From RYN-230 sp963793825 (lineage in GTDB: Bacteria > Actinomycetota > Actinomycetes > Streptosporangiales > Streptosporangiaceae): 64,000 nucleotides of DNA. The translations under genes and the position numbers were made by a program. The notes under the pieces are model-generated. The model did no database searches. It was not told the DNA's origin and saw nothing but the letters and a program-made list of their open reading frames with translations. Where the stretch lies: NCBI GenBank assembly GCA_963793825.1, contig CAWCBE010000007.1:744001-808000 (forward strand). Direction: 5' to 3'. Each line of letters opens with the position of its first letter. Position 1 is the stretch's first letter. Below are positions 32,099 through 39,336 of this stretch, piece by piece.

Positions 32099-33433
32099 CG
32101 GAATCGCGGCGTGGGTACCCAGGCCCTCAAGCCGGGGAGGGAACGCCGCTTCACCTCCGCGGAAATGTCGGCAGTATTCGCTAGTTTGTTCGCATGCCCC
32201 GGTACCGCCTGGATCCTTCGCCCTCGCAGGAAGCAGTGCTGGGGGACCACTGCGCCGACGCCCGGTTCATCTGGAACCTGGCTGTCGAGCAGCATTCGCA
32301 CTGGCATCCCGGCAGGCGGAGCGCTCCGGGCTATCTGGACCAATGCCGACAGCTCACCGCCGCCCGCGCCCAGCACCCGTGGCTGGCCGCAGGCTCCCAG
32401 ATGGTGCAACAGCAGGCGCTGCGCGACTTCGCCCGGGCCATGGCCGCCTTTTTCGACCCGAAGAACCCAGCAGGCAGGCCGTCGTGGCGTAAGGCTGACC
32501 GGAACGAGGGATTCCGCATCGTTGGACGACGCGGGCACCAATGGAGCGTGCGCCGCTTGTCCCGCCATATCGGACAGGTACGGATTCCGATTGCTGGATG
32601 GGCGAGATTCCGCTGGTCCCGCGCGGTGCCTTCGGGCGCGAAGTCCTACCGAGTGACCCGTGACCGGGCGGGTCGCTGGCACGTCGCCTTCGCTTGGATT
32701 CCCGATCCTGTCAGCCCTCCGGGCAATGGAGAAGTTGTCGGTGTGGACCGAGGTGTGGCGGTCAGCGCGGCCTTGTTGACGGGGGAACTGCTGCACGTTC
32801 CCGGCCTGACGGCGCCGGAGCGGGAGAGGCTGCTGCGCCTGGAGCGCATGCTCGCCCGGGCCAAGCGGGGCTCGAGCCGCCGCAAGCGGGTGAGGTTCGC
32901 CATTGCCCGGCTGAGGGCCCGCGAGACCGACCGGCGGAAAGACTGGGCCGAGAAGACCAGCACCGACCTGGCACGCAGGTTCGACATCGTCAGGGTTGAG
33001 AATCTGAACGTTAAGAACATGACCCGCTCGGCCCGAGGCACCCCCCAGGATCCGGGGAGCAACGTGCGCGCCAAATCCGGGCTCAACCGCGAGATCCTGC
33101 GGTCGGGCTGGGGCCTGCTGGTACGCCGGCTGGAAGACAAAGCGCCCGGCCGGGTGGAGAAGATCAATCCCGCGTTCACCAGCCAGCGGTGCTCGGCGTG
33201 CGGGCAGGTGGACGCGAAGTCGCGCGAGAGCCAAGCGCGTTTCGCGTGCATGGCCTGCGGATTCGCCTGCAACGCTGACGTGAACGCGGCCAGGAACATC
33301 GCGGCGGGGCACGCCGTGACTGCGCGGGGAGGCTCCCAGTTGGAGCCGGCGAACCGCGAACCTCAACTGCTTGCCTCCTAACCCGGATGTGAGTAGCTGG
33401 AATCCCTCGCCTGCCGACGGGGGAGGATGTCAA
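32099..33433 (+). mobile_element. TnpB-only IS200/IS605-type element, 1335 bp
   Basis: The left boundary follows TCAT (32095-32098) and the right end is ...GGATGTCAA at 33433. Joining the flanks (TCAT + GAGCGG) restores an ATGA overlap between the two permease genes and the same last residue (Ser) of the first, which fixes both ends to the base. No target duplication is seen, as expected for this group, and a right end in TCAA is typical of HUH-transposase substrates. Hairpins lie near both ends (CCCTC...GAGGG at ~32130; CCCTCG...CGA-GGG at 33404-33420). No tnpA is present, so mobility needs a transposase in trans. It is inserted opposite to the operon. Confidence 0.88.
32194..33381 (+). CDS. 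tnpB: TnpB RNA-guided nuclease
   Basis: Protein of 395 residues, the usual TnpB size. N-terminal helical domain (YRLDPSPSQEAVLGDHCADA, FIWNLAVEQ), beta-barrel region, then a split RuvC domain: first Asp in VVGVDRGVAVSAALL, catalytic Glu in RVENLNVKNMTRSA, final Asp in CNADVNAARNIAAGH. The zinc ribbon has CSACGQVD and CMACGFAC. All catalytic residues are present, so cleavage activity is plausible. Known TnpBs cut DNA next to a short transposon-adjacent motif, using an RNA from the element's right end, and so re-cut empty sites. The ATG is 95 nt from the left end with no strong ribosome site. Confidence 0.93.
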   Translation: MPRYRLDPSPSQEAVLGDHCADARFIWNLAVEQHSHWHPGRRSAPGYLDQCRQLTAARAQHPWLAAGSQMVQQQALRDFARAMAAFFDPKNPAGRPSWRKADRNEGFRIVGRRGHQWSVRRLSRHIGQVRIPIAGWARFRWSRAVPSGAKSYRVTRDRAGRWHVAFAWIPDPVSPPGNGEVVGVDRGVAVSAALLTGELLHVPGLTAPERERLLRLERMLARAKRGSSRRKRVRFAIARLRARETDRRKDWAEKTSTDLARRFDIVRVENLNVKNMTRSARGTPQDPGSNVRAKSGLNREILRSGWGLLVRRLEDKAPGRVEKINPAFTSQRCSACGQVDAKSRESQARFACMACGFACNADVNAARNIAAGHAVTARGGSQLEPANREPQLLAS

Positions 33434-33453
33434 GAGCGGTAGTGGGTGAAGCG
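33250..33453 (+). ncRNA. predicted omega (reRNA) guide RNA of the TnpB element
   Basis: By analogy with studied TnpB elements, the guide scaffold overlaps the tnpB 3' end and right end, closing with the hairpin at 33404-33420 and GGAGGATGTCAA at 33422-33433. The guide would then be the flanking host sequence GAGCGGTAGTGGGTGAAGCG starting at 33434, which is the 3' end of the permease gene. The 5' limit is an estimate. Confidence 0.5.
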
Positions 33454-34395
33454 ACGGCCGACCCGGAACTGGATCGCGGTGACCACGAGGATGATGACGA
33501 ACAGGACATAGGCGATGGCGGAGGCGTAGCCGAAATTGAAATCCTGGAAGGCCTGGTCGTAGAGGTAGTACACGAGCACGGTGGTCCCGTTGAGCGGGCC
33601 GCCCTGGGTGCTCAGGTACACCTCGTCGAATAGCTGCAGCGCGTTGATCGTCAGCCACACGGCCAGGAACAGCGACGCCGGGCTGAGCAGCGGGAGGGTG
33701 ACCCGGCGGAACGTCCGCCACGGGGTGCACCCGTCGATGGAGGCCGCCTCCAGCAGCGCCGCCGGGACGCCCTGCAGTGCGGCCAGGTAGATGACGACCG
33801 AGAACCCGGTCCAGCCCCAGATGGTCATGATCACGATCACGTACAGCGCCTGGGATGGCGAGTTGAGGAACTGCTGCGGCGGCACGCCGACCAGGCTGAG
33901 GAAGTAGTTGACCACCCCGTAGGAGGGGTCGAACAGCCAGATGAAGACGATCGCCTCACTGATCGTGGAGATGGCCATCGTCGCGTAGGCCGCGGTCCGG
34001 TAGAACGAGATGAAGCGGATCTTCCGGTTCATGGCCACGGCCAGGAACAGGCCGACGATCATCGTCCCGGGCACGAACAGCGCGGTGTAGACCAGCGTGT
34101 GCTGGATGGCCTGGCCCACGATCGGGTCGTGCAGCAGCTGCCGGTAGTTCTTCAGCCCCACGAACGGCGTGCTCGGCGTGAGCAGGTTGGACCGCTGGAA
34201 GGACATGATCGCCGACCAGACGATCGGCACCGCGCCGAACAGCAGGATGATCGCGACCCCGGGAGTGACGAACGCCCACCCGGCGAACTGCTCGGAGGCC
34301 GTCACCCGCCGTCGTGCCGCGCCGGCCCCGCCGGGACGCCGGGACCGGGCCGGCCCCGGACGCCTCCGGCGGAGCAGGATTCCAGAAGCGGCCAC
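33430..34395 (-). CDS. carbohydrate ABC transporter permease (MalF/UgpA type)
   Basis: Permease of 321 residues with an Arg-rich start and six TM helices (FVTPGVAIILLFGAVPIVWS is the first). The EAA loop is EAASIDGCTPWRTFRRVTLP, and SIAYVLFVIILVV-type helix follows near the end. Its stop codon TGA (33430-33432) is supplied by the right end of the TnpB element; without the insertion the gene would end at the same residue with TGA overlapping the next ATG. The GTG start at 34395 is one base after the solute-binding-protein stop, so the two are translationally coupled. Confidence 0.92.
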   Translation of the reverse strand: MAASGILLRRRRPGPARSRRPGGAGAARRRVTASEQFAGWAFVTPGVAIILLFGAVPIVWSAIMSFQRSNLLTPSTPFVGLKNYRQLLHDPIVGQAIQHTLVYTALFVPGTMIVGLFLAVAMNRKIRFISFYRTAAYATMAISTISEAIVFIWLFDPSYGVVNYFLSLVGVPPQQFLNSPSQALYVIVIMTIWGWTGFSVVIYLAALQGVPAALLEAASIDGCTPWRTFRRVTLPLLSPASLFLAVWLTINALQLFDEVYLSTQGGPLNGTTVLVYYLYDQAFQDFNFGYASAIAYVLFVIILVVTAIQFRVGRRFTHYRS

Positions 34396-34396
34396 G

Positions 34397-35698
34397 TCAG
34401 CCGGCGCCCAGGATCTGGTTGACCTGCTGCGCCGCGGAACTCAGCGCCGCCTGCGGCTGGCTCTTGCCCAGCAGCACCGAGATGACCATGTTGGCCAGGA
34501 CCGTGGAGATCTTCGGGTACGCCGGGATCTGCGGCCGGGCCTGCTTGACGTTGGCCAGGTTGGCCACGAACGTGCTCACCCCGGGCAGCGCGGTGTTCAT
34601 CTGCGCGCTGAAACCCGCCGCGTTGCCCACGGACTGCCGGGTCGGCAGGTCGCCGGTTTTCAGCGACCAGTACCTGACCTGGGCGGGCGCGGTGAGCCAC
34701 AGGATGAACTTCTCCGCGGCCGACACCTGGGTGGCGCCGTTGTTGAACACCACCCAGTTGTCCGGGCCAGAGATGGTCTGGTGGCCGGCGGACGAGCCCG
34801 GGTAGGACGGCATGACCTGGACGCCGTAGTGCACGTTGGGGAACGCGGACAGGTCCCAGGGCCCGGTGACCAGCATCCCGACCTTGCCGGAGTTGAACAG
34901 GTTCGCGTACGCGTTGTCGGTCGGATCCAGGTACATGGACTTGTCCGTGACGGCCATGGCCCGCAGCGTGCTGAGGGACTCCAGCCCGGCCGCCGAGTCG
35001 AACGCGGCCTTCTTGTTGTCGGCGGTCAGAATCTGGCCGCCGGCCTCCCACAGCAGCACCTCCCAGTGCCACACCGAATCCTCGGATGCCGGGGTCACGT
35101 ACGCCGTGCCGAACTGCTTGCTGGCCGGGTCGGTCAGCTTCTTGGCGTCGGCCACGAACTGCGACCAGGTCCAGCCCGGGGCGGGCGGCGTGAGGTGCGC
35201 CTTGGCGAACAGCGCCTTGTTGTAGACCACGGCCAGGTTGTCGACCAGGGCCGGGATGCCGATGACCTTGCCGTTCACCGTGGCCACGTCACGCTCGCCG
35301 ACCCAGAAGTCGTTCCAGTTGACCCCCGGCCGCTTGACCACCTGGGTCAGGTTGACCACCTGCGGGATCTGCGCCACGTTCGGCGCCCACGATCCGTACA
35401 GGTAGGCGATGTCCGGCGGGCTCCCGCCGCGCACCGCGGTGAGCACCTTCTGCAGCGTGTCGTCGTTGTTCACGAACAGGCTGCTGACCTTCACCCCTGG
35501 GTTCTGGTTCTGGTACTCGGTCACCAGGTGCGTGAACGTCTTGGCCTCGACCCCGGTCCAGCCCTCCCAGATCTGGACCGTGGTCCCCCCGCCGCCGCCA
35601 CTGTTGCTGTCCGTCCCGCAGGCGGCCAGGCCCAGGGCGGCCACCGCCACCGCGGCGATCGGTCCGGCCAGCGTGACCCGCAGCCGATGCTTTGCCAT
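34397..35698 (-). CDS. extracellular sugar-binding lipoprotein of an ABC importer
   Basis: Solute-binding protein of 433 residues. The lipoprotein signal peptide ends in a lipobox LAAC with Cys27, followed by a Ser/Gly linker. The family fold shows VQIWEGWTGVEAKTFTHLVT, GSPPDIAYLYGSWAPNVAQI, GIPALVDNLAVVYNKALFAK and GMLVTGPWDLSAF. It captures an oligosaccharide outside the cell and hands it to the two permeases. The ATG at 35698 has GGTGGG upstream; an upstream TTG at 35725 is not needed. First gene of the leftward operon. Substrate inferred from neighbours (galactosamine- or galactose-containing oligosaccharide). Confidence 0.93.
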   Translation of the reverse strand: MAKHRLRVTLAGPIAAVAVAALGLAACGTDSNSGGGGGTTVQIWEGWTGVEAKTFTHLVTEYQNQNPGVKVSSLFVNNDDTLQKVLTAVRGGSPPDIAYLYGSWAPNVAQIPQVVNLTQVVKRPGVNWNDFWVGERDVATVNGKVIGIPALVDNLAVVYNKALFAKAHLTPPAPGWTWSQFVADAKKLTDPASKQFGTAYVTPASEDSVWHWEVLLWEAGGQILTADNKKAAFDSAAGLESLSTLRAMAVTDKSMYLDPTDNAYANLFNSGKVGMLVTGPWDLSAFPNVHYGVQVMPSYPGSSAGHQTISGPDNWVVFNNGATQVSAAEKFILWLTAPAQVRYWSLKTGDLPTRQSVGNAAGFSAQMNTALPGVSTFVANLANVKQARPQIPAYPKISTVLANMVISVLLGKSQPQAALSSAAQQVNQILGAG

Positions 35699-35715
35699 CG
35701 TGCCCACCGCCCAAA

Positions 35716-35731
35716 GATGATTCAAGTCATC
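35716..35731. promoter_or_regulatory. candidate DeoR operator in the divergent promoter region
   Basis: GATGATTCAAGTCATC is an inverted repeat (GATGA-N6-TCATC) in the ~100-nt spacer between the solute-binding-protein gene and the GH4 gene. Its position suits control of both directions by the operon's DeoR protein. No second copy was found, so support is limited. Confidence 0.35.
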
Positions 35732-35798
35732 CGGAAGTGCTCAGCATTGTGCAGTCTGTCCGGGTATGGATGCAACATCTTGCGCGAAACTAGCCTCA

Positions 35799-37112
35799 AT
35801 GGGACACTCTCGAGCTGTGATAACCGTGACCTTCGTCGGCGCCGGGAGCATCGAGTTCACCCGGAACGTGGTGACCGACCTGTGCGGCTACCCCGAGTTC
35901 CGCGGCGGGCTGCGGCTCGCACTGTACGACATCAGCCCGGAGCGGCTGGCCCACGCCGAGCGGCTGGCCCGGCGGATCTCCGCCCAGGCCGGCGCGGACG
36001 CGGCGGTGACCGCCACCCTGGACCGGCGCGAGGCCCTGGCCGGCGCCCGCTACGTGATCAACGAGGTGCAGGTCGGCGGGTACGACGCCACCCGCGCCGA
36101 CTTCGACATCCCGGCCCGGTACGGGGTGCGCCAGACGATCGGCGACACGCTGGGCATCGGCGGGATCTTCCGCGGGCTGCGCACCATCCCGGTGACGACG
36201 GCGCTGGCCCGCGACATGCACGACGTCTGCCCGGACGCCACCCTGCTCAGCTACAGCAACCCGATGGCCATGCTGCCCTGGGCCGTGTACGAGGGCACGC
36301 CGTTCACCCGGGTGTTCGGGCTGTGCCATTCGGTCCGGGATACGCAGGCGTTCCTGACCGGCCTGGTCGGCGCCGACCCGGGCCGGGTCCAGTTCCTTAC
36401 CGCCGGCTTCAACCACCAGGCGTTCGTGCTCCGCTTCGAGCAGGACGGCGAGTCCCTGTACCCGAGGCTGGCCGAGGTCATCGACGCCTCGCCCGAGCTG
36501 CAGCGGCGGGTCCGGGTGGAGATCTACCGCCGGTTCGGCTATTTCCCGACGGAATCCAGCGAGCACTCCGCCGAGTACGTGCCCTGGTTCATGCGGCACG
36601 ACGACCAGATCGAGCGGTTCCGCATCTTCGTCGGCGATTACCTGGCCCGCTCCGAGGAGAACCTGCGCGAGCTGGAGTCGCTGCAGGCGGCACTGGCCTC
36701 GGACGCCCCACTGGACCTGGAACCCACGCACGAGCTGGCGTCGCTGTTCATCCACTCGCTGGAGACCGGCGCCGAGCGCGAGCTGCACGTGAACATCCGC
36801 AACGGCGGGCTGATCACCAGCCTGCCCGATGCGTGCTGCGTGGAGGTGCCGTGCCTGGTCGGGGCGGGCGGCGCCAAGCCGGTGGCCGTCGGCGCGCTGC
36901 CGCCGCAGCTCACCGCGCTGAACCGGACGTTCCTCAACGTGGTGGAGCTGACCGTGCGGGCCGCGCTCGAGGAGTCGCGGGAGCATGCCTACCAGGCCGC
37001 CCTGCTCGACCCGAACACCGCCGCCACGCTGACCACGGAGCAGACCGTCGCCATGTGCGACGACCTCTTCGACGCCCACCGCGCCCTGCTCCCCGCCGCC
37101 TTCACCCGCTGA
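35799..37112 (+). CDS. GH4 family alpha-galactosidase-like glycosidase
   Basis: NAD- and Mn-dependent glycosidase of about 437 residues using the GH4 oxidation-elimination mechanism, so cytoplasmic. NAD-binding ITVTFVGAGSIEFTRNVV is at the N-terminus, followed by YDISPERLAHAERLARRI and NEVQVGGYDATRADFDIP. The metal site of the MelA-type subgroup is visible: CHSV in FGLCHSVRDTQ and His in AGFNHQAF. The Cys-His pair indicates an alpha-galactosidase-like rather than 6-phospho-glucosidase branch. Start uncertain: ATG 35799 or GTG 35817. Divergent from the importer operon. It would cut imported galacto-configured (possibly galactosaminyl) oligosaccharides. Confidence 0.88.
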   Translation: MGHSRAVITVTFVGAGSIEFTRNVVTDLCGYPEFRGGLRLALYDISPERLAHAERLARRISAQAGADAAVTATLDRREALAGARYVINEVQVGGYDATRADFDIPARYGVRQTIGDTLGIGGIFRGLRTIPVTTALARDMHDVCPDATLLSYSNPMAMLPWAVYEGTPFTRVFGLCHSVRDTQAFLTGLVGADPGRVQFLTAGFNHQAFVLRFEQDGESLYPRLAEVIDASPELQRRVRVEIYRRFGYFPTESSEHSAEYVPWFMRHDDQIERFRIFVGDYLARSEENLRELESLQAALASDAPLDLEPTHELASLFIHSLETGAERELHVNIRNGGLITSLPDACCVEVPCLVGAGGAKPVAVGALPPQLTALNRTFLNVVELTVRAALEESREHAYQAALLDPNTAATLTTEQTVAMCDDLFDAHRALLPAAFTR

Positions 37113-37114
37113 TC

Positions 37115-38941
37115 ATGAACGGTATGCACCGGCGAGGCGGGGTGCGCCGGACGCGTGTCCCCGCCGAGCCGGCCAATGCGCGGGGGGTTCCGGGGGGTCG
37201 CCGCCACGGGCTAATACGGTCCGCCACGATCGCTGCGGTCGCGGCGTCCGCGATGGCGGTGGCGCTGGTGCCGGCCGGCCCCACCGCACTGGCCTCAGCG
37301 GCCCGCACCGCGGCCAGCCCGCGGATCCCGGCCCCGGTGCATACTGGCACGCTGCGGATCAGCGGCCTGGCCCGGGACGGCATGGCGGTCACGGCGGCCG
37401 GGCTGGCCTGGCGTCCGGGCCGGCTGCCGCGCGGGATGAGGCTGCTCAGCTTCGAGGTCGCGTACTCATGGCAGAGTTGCGCGGCTGGCGGGCAGCACTG
37501 CCGGCCCGGCGCCGGCACCACGGCCACGCCGTTCGCCGCCCGGCGTTACGTGGCCGGGCCCGCGGACACCGGCCGGCGGCTCCGGGTCACCGAGACCGCG
37601 GCCGAGGTGGTCGAGACGCGAGCGGCCACGTTCAGCTTCCAGGTCATCCGGCGCTCGGTGAGCCGGCTGGCTGCCACGGCGGTCCGCGCCTACCCGCGGC
37701 ATCAGCGGCCCGTGACGGCATTCATCAACGGGACCCCGGAACGGCGCACTGCCTCGGCGGAGGAGTACTTCCAGGTGGGCGTGGCGCATGCGAATCCGGC
37801 TGATGGGCGGGTGGCCCAGTGGTACCGGATCGACCGCGGCGGGTGGCGGCCGATGCCGGGCAGCCGCGTGTTCTACACCGGCCGGCTCGGTGTCGGCCCG
37901 CACCAGGCCAGCGTGCGCACCGCCAACCGGGCCGGGGCCACCGAAGTGAGCTTCCGCTGGCAGGTCGTGCCGTTGCCCGCGCCACTGGCCTGCGTGGCCC
38001 GGCCGGGTCACCCGTGCTGGTACCCGCCGCACCTGGCCCGCGACCACCACCCGATGCGCTGGGACTGGCAGATCGGCCGGGTCACCCCGCTCCAGCGGAC
38101 CGGGACGCATGCCGTGGACATCTACGACGTGGACGGGTTCCTCACCACGCCGGCCGAGGTCGCCGCGATCGCGACCCGGTGGCGGGCGAGCACCCTCGCG
38201 CACCCGAAGACCGTCTGCTACCTGGACCTGGCCTGGGAGGACTACCGGCCGGACGCCAGCCCGTCGCCGCGGGGCGGGTATTTCCCGGCCGCCACGCTCG
38301 GCCACGTTTACTACGGCTATCCCGAGGAGCGCTGGCTGGACTTCCGCCAGCTGGACGCGCTCAAGCCGATGCTGGCGGAACGGATCGGCATGTGCGCCAA
38401 GAAGGGGTTCGACGCAGTCGAACTCGACGACATCGACAGCTTCGACCCGCCGTCCACCACCGGCTTCCGGCTCACCCCGGGCGACGCGGAAAACTTCCTG
38501 GCCTGGGCGTTCAACGAGATCCACCGGGACGGGATGACCGGGCTGTGGAAGAACTCGCCCTGGCTGTCGTGGTGGGGGCGGCGGTACGCGGACGGCGCGG
38601 TGGTCGAGGAGTGCTACGTCGGTCACTCGTGCTCCGCGGCTCAGCTTCGCGGCAGCCGCCAGTACGGGATCACCTGCACCGGCCTGCGCGGCGCCACGCC
38701 GTGCGGCTGGGATGACTTCAGCACGGACGTGACCGCGCAGCAGCCCGGCGGCAAGTGGGTCGGCGAAGCCGAGTACTCGGCCGATCATTACGTGTGCAAT
38801 CCCGGGCAGCGCTGCTCCGGCCCGCACGCCTTCGCCGCTTTCTGCCGTGCCGTCTGGGCGCCACCCGGCGGTTTCGCGGCGGTGAAGTTTGACGTGAACC
38901 TGGACGGGCGCACCTTCTTTCCCTGCCCCCGCGGCAGATGA
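37115..38941 (+). CDS. secreted GH114-domain protein (endo-alpha-1,4-polygalactosaminidase-like)
   Basis: A 608-residue exported protein. An Arg-rich start and hydrophobic segment (IRSATIAAVAASAMAVALVP) form a signal peptide. Residues ~60-290 are a beta-rich region with two parts that look Ig-like (SFEVAYSWQSCA; FRWQVVPLPAPLA). The C-terminal ~300 residues carry GH114-type motifs: WDWQIGRVTPLQ, AVDIYDVDGFLTTPAEVAAI, TVCYLDLAWEDYRPDA, ERWLDFRQLDALKPMLAERI, KKGFDAVELDDIDSFDPPST, and DGMTGLWKNSPWL. GH114 hydrolyses alpha-1,4-linked polygalactosamine; related domains act on Pel. The paired acidic residues in AVELDDIDSF are kept. The ATG lies two bases after the GH4 stop, so the two are coupled. 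Paired Cys residues suggest extracellular disulfides. Confidence 0.8.
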   Translation: MNGMHRRGGVRRTRVPAEPANARGVPGGRRHGLIRSATIAAVAASAMAVALVPAGPTALASAARTAASPRIPAPVHTGTLRISGLARDGMAVTAAGLAWRPGRLPRGMRLLSFEVAYSWQSCAAGGQHCRPGAGTTATPFAARRYVAGPADTGRRLRVTETAAEVVETRAATFSFQVIRRSVSRLAATAVRAYPRHQRPVTAFINGTPERRTASAEEYFQVGVAHANPADGRVAQWYRIDRGGWRPMPGSRVFYTGRLGVGPHQASVRTANRAGATEVSFRWQVVPLPAPLACVARPGHPCWYPPHLARDHHPMRWDWQIGRVTPLQRTGTHAVDIYDVDGFLTTPAEVAAIATRWRASTLAHPKTVCYLDLAWEDYRPDASPSPRGGYFPAATLGHVYYGYPEERWLDFRQLDALKPMLAERIGMCAKKGFDAVELDDIDSFDPPSTTGFRLTPGDAENFLAWAFNEIHRDGMTGLWKNSPWLSWWGRRYADGAVVEECYVGHSCSAAQLRGSRQYGITCTGLRGATPCGWDDFSTDVTAQQPGGKWVGEAEYSADHYVCNPGQRCSGPHAFAAFCRAVWAPPGGFAAVKFDVNLDGRTFFPCPRGR

Positions 38942-39020
38942 AGCACGCCTGGCACTCGCGCCACACGATGCACAGGCGCCCCTGCGCGCACTATCCGGAC
39001 CGTGCTAGTGTGCCATCATT

Positions 39021-39087
39021 TATTGGCCCATCGAGAAATGGTGTCCAAGCTCACTAGATATCGTATCGTCGCAGTTCAGGGCCAATA
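39021..39087 (+). promoter_or_regulatory. long-range stem-loop in the leader of the LysM gene
   Basis: TATTGGCCC (39021-39029) and GGGCCAATA (39079-39087) are perfect 9-nt complements enclosing 49 nt. This gives the shape of a folded RNA domain or a looped protein site upstream of the LysM/transglycosylase gene. It does not carry the conserved cores of the c-di-AMP (ydaO) riboswitch found before similar genes. Confidence 0.4.
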
Positions 39088-39168
39088 CGGGAGACTCCGG
39101 CGCAGCCCGGGACGCCCAGCCAGCAGGGCCTCGGGGGCGCTTCTATTTGGCGAACCCGGTCAATTGCG

Positions 39169-39180
39169 GTTACCGTTACC
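39169..39180 (+). promoter_or_regulatory. GTTACC direct repeat, MtrA-like box
   Basis: GTTACCGTTACC is a perfect tandem hexamer. MtrA of actinobacteria binds tandem GTNAC-type half-sites before cell-wall hydrolase genes. Its position 37 nt before the leader ORF suits such a role; identity of the regulator is inferred. Confidence 0.45.
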
Positions 39181-39216
39181 GACGCAATCACTGACCGAAC
39201 ACAAAGGAGCGCCGAG

Positions 39217-39255
39217 ATGATTACTGGGGGTGACATCTCGTCCGTCAGTGAGTAG
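39217..39255 (+). CDS. 12-residue leader peptide ORF (MITGGDISSVSE)
   Basis: The ATG at 39217 is preceded by AAAGGAG at ideal spacing, stronger than most ribosome sites in this window, and opens MITGGDISSVSE then TAG. A strong hairpin begins 8 nt after the stop, and the LysM gene starts 81 nt after the stop. This is the layout of a translated leader controlling readthrough or stability. No run of a single amino acid is present, so classical amino-acid attenuation is not indicated. Whether the peptide or merely the act of translation matters is unknown. Confidence 0.5.
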   Translation: MITGGDISSVSE

Positions 39256-39262
39256 ACCAAGC

Positions 39263-39301
39263 GGCCCCGGCCTAAGCGTGTTGCAGCACGCGGCCGGGGC
39301 C
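39263..39301 (+). terminator. terminator-like hairpin between leader ORF and LysM gene
   Basis: GGCCCCGGCC (39263-39272) pairs perfectly with GGCCGGGGCC (39292-39301). An inner GCGTG/CACGC stem sits inside, followed by TTTG. It would end or pause transcription before the LysM gene unless disrupted, for example by a ribosome on the leader ORF. Confidence 0.7.
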
Positions 39302-39336
39302 TTTGCATGGCAACGAACCTCGGAGGTAAGCAAGCC

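Noticed and set aside
34169..38941. A 1590-codon rightward open frame covering the transporter region and the GH114 gene
   Set aside because: Only the part from 37115 shows a signal peptide and recognisable domains. The earlier part is antisense to the permease and binding-protein genes and is open only because of GC bias.
39002..39220. A 72-residue ORF upstream of the LysM gene
   Set aside because: No ribosome site and no domain. The region is better explained as an RNA leader, and the 12-residue ORF overlapping its end has a perfect ribosome site.
39010..39330. c-di-AMP (ydaO) riboswitch
   Set aside because: The location fits, but I could not find the conserved core segments of that class; only simple inverted repeats are visible.
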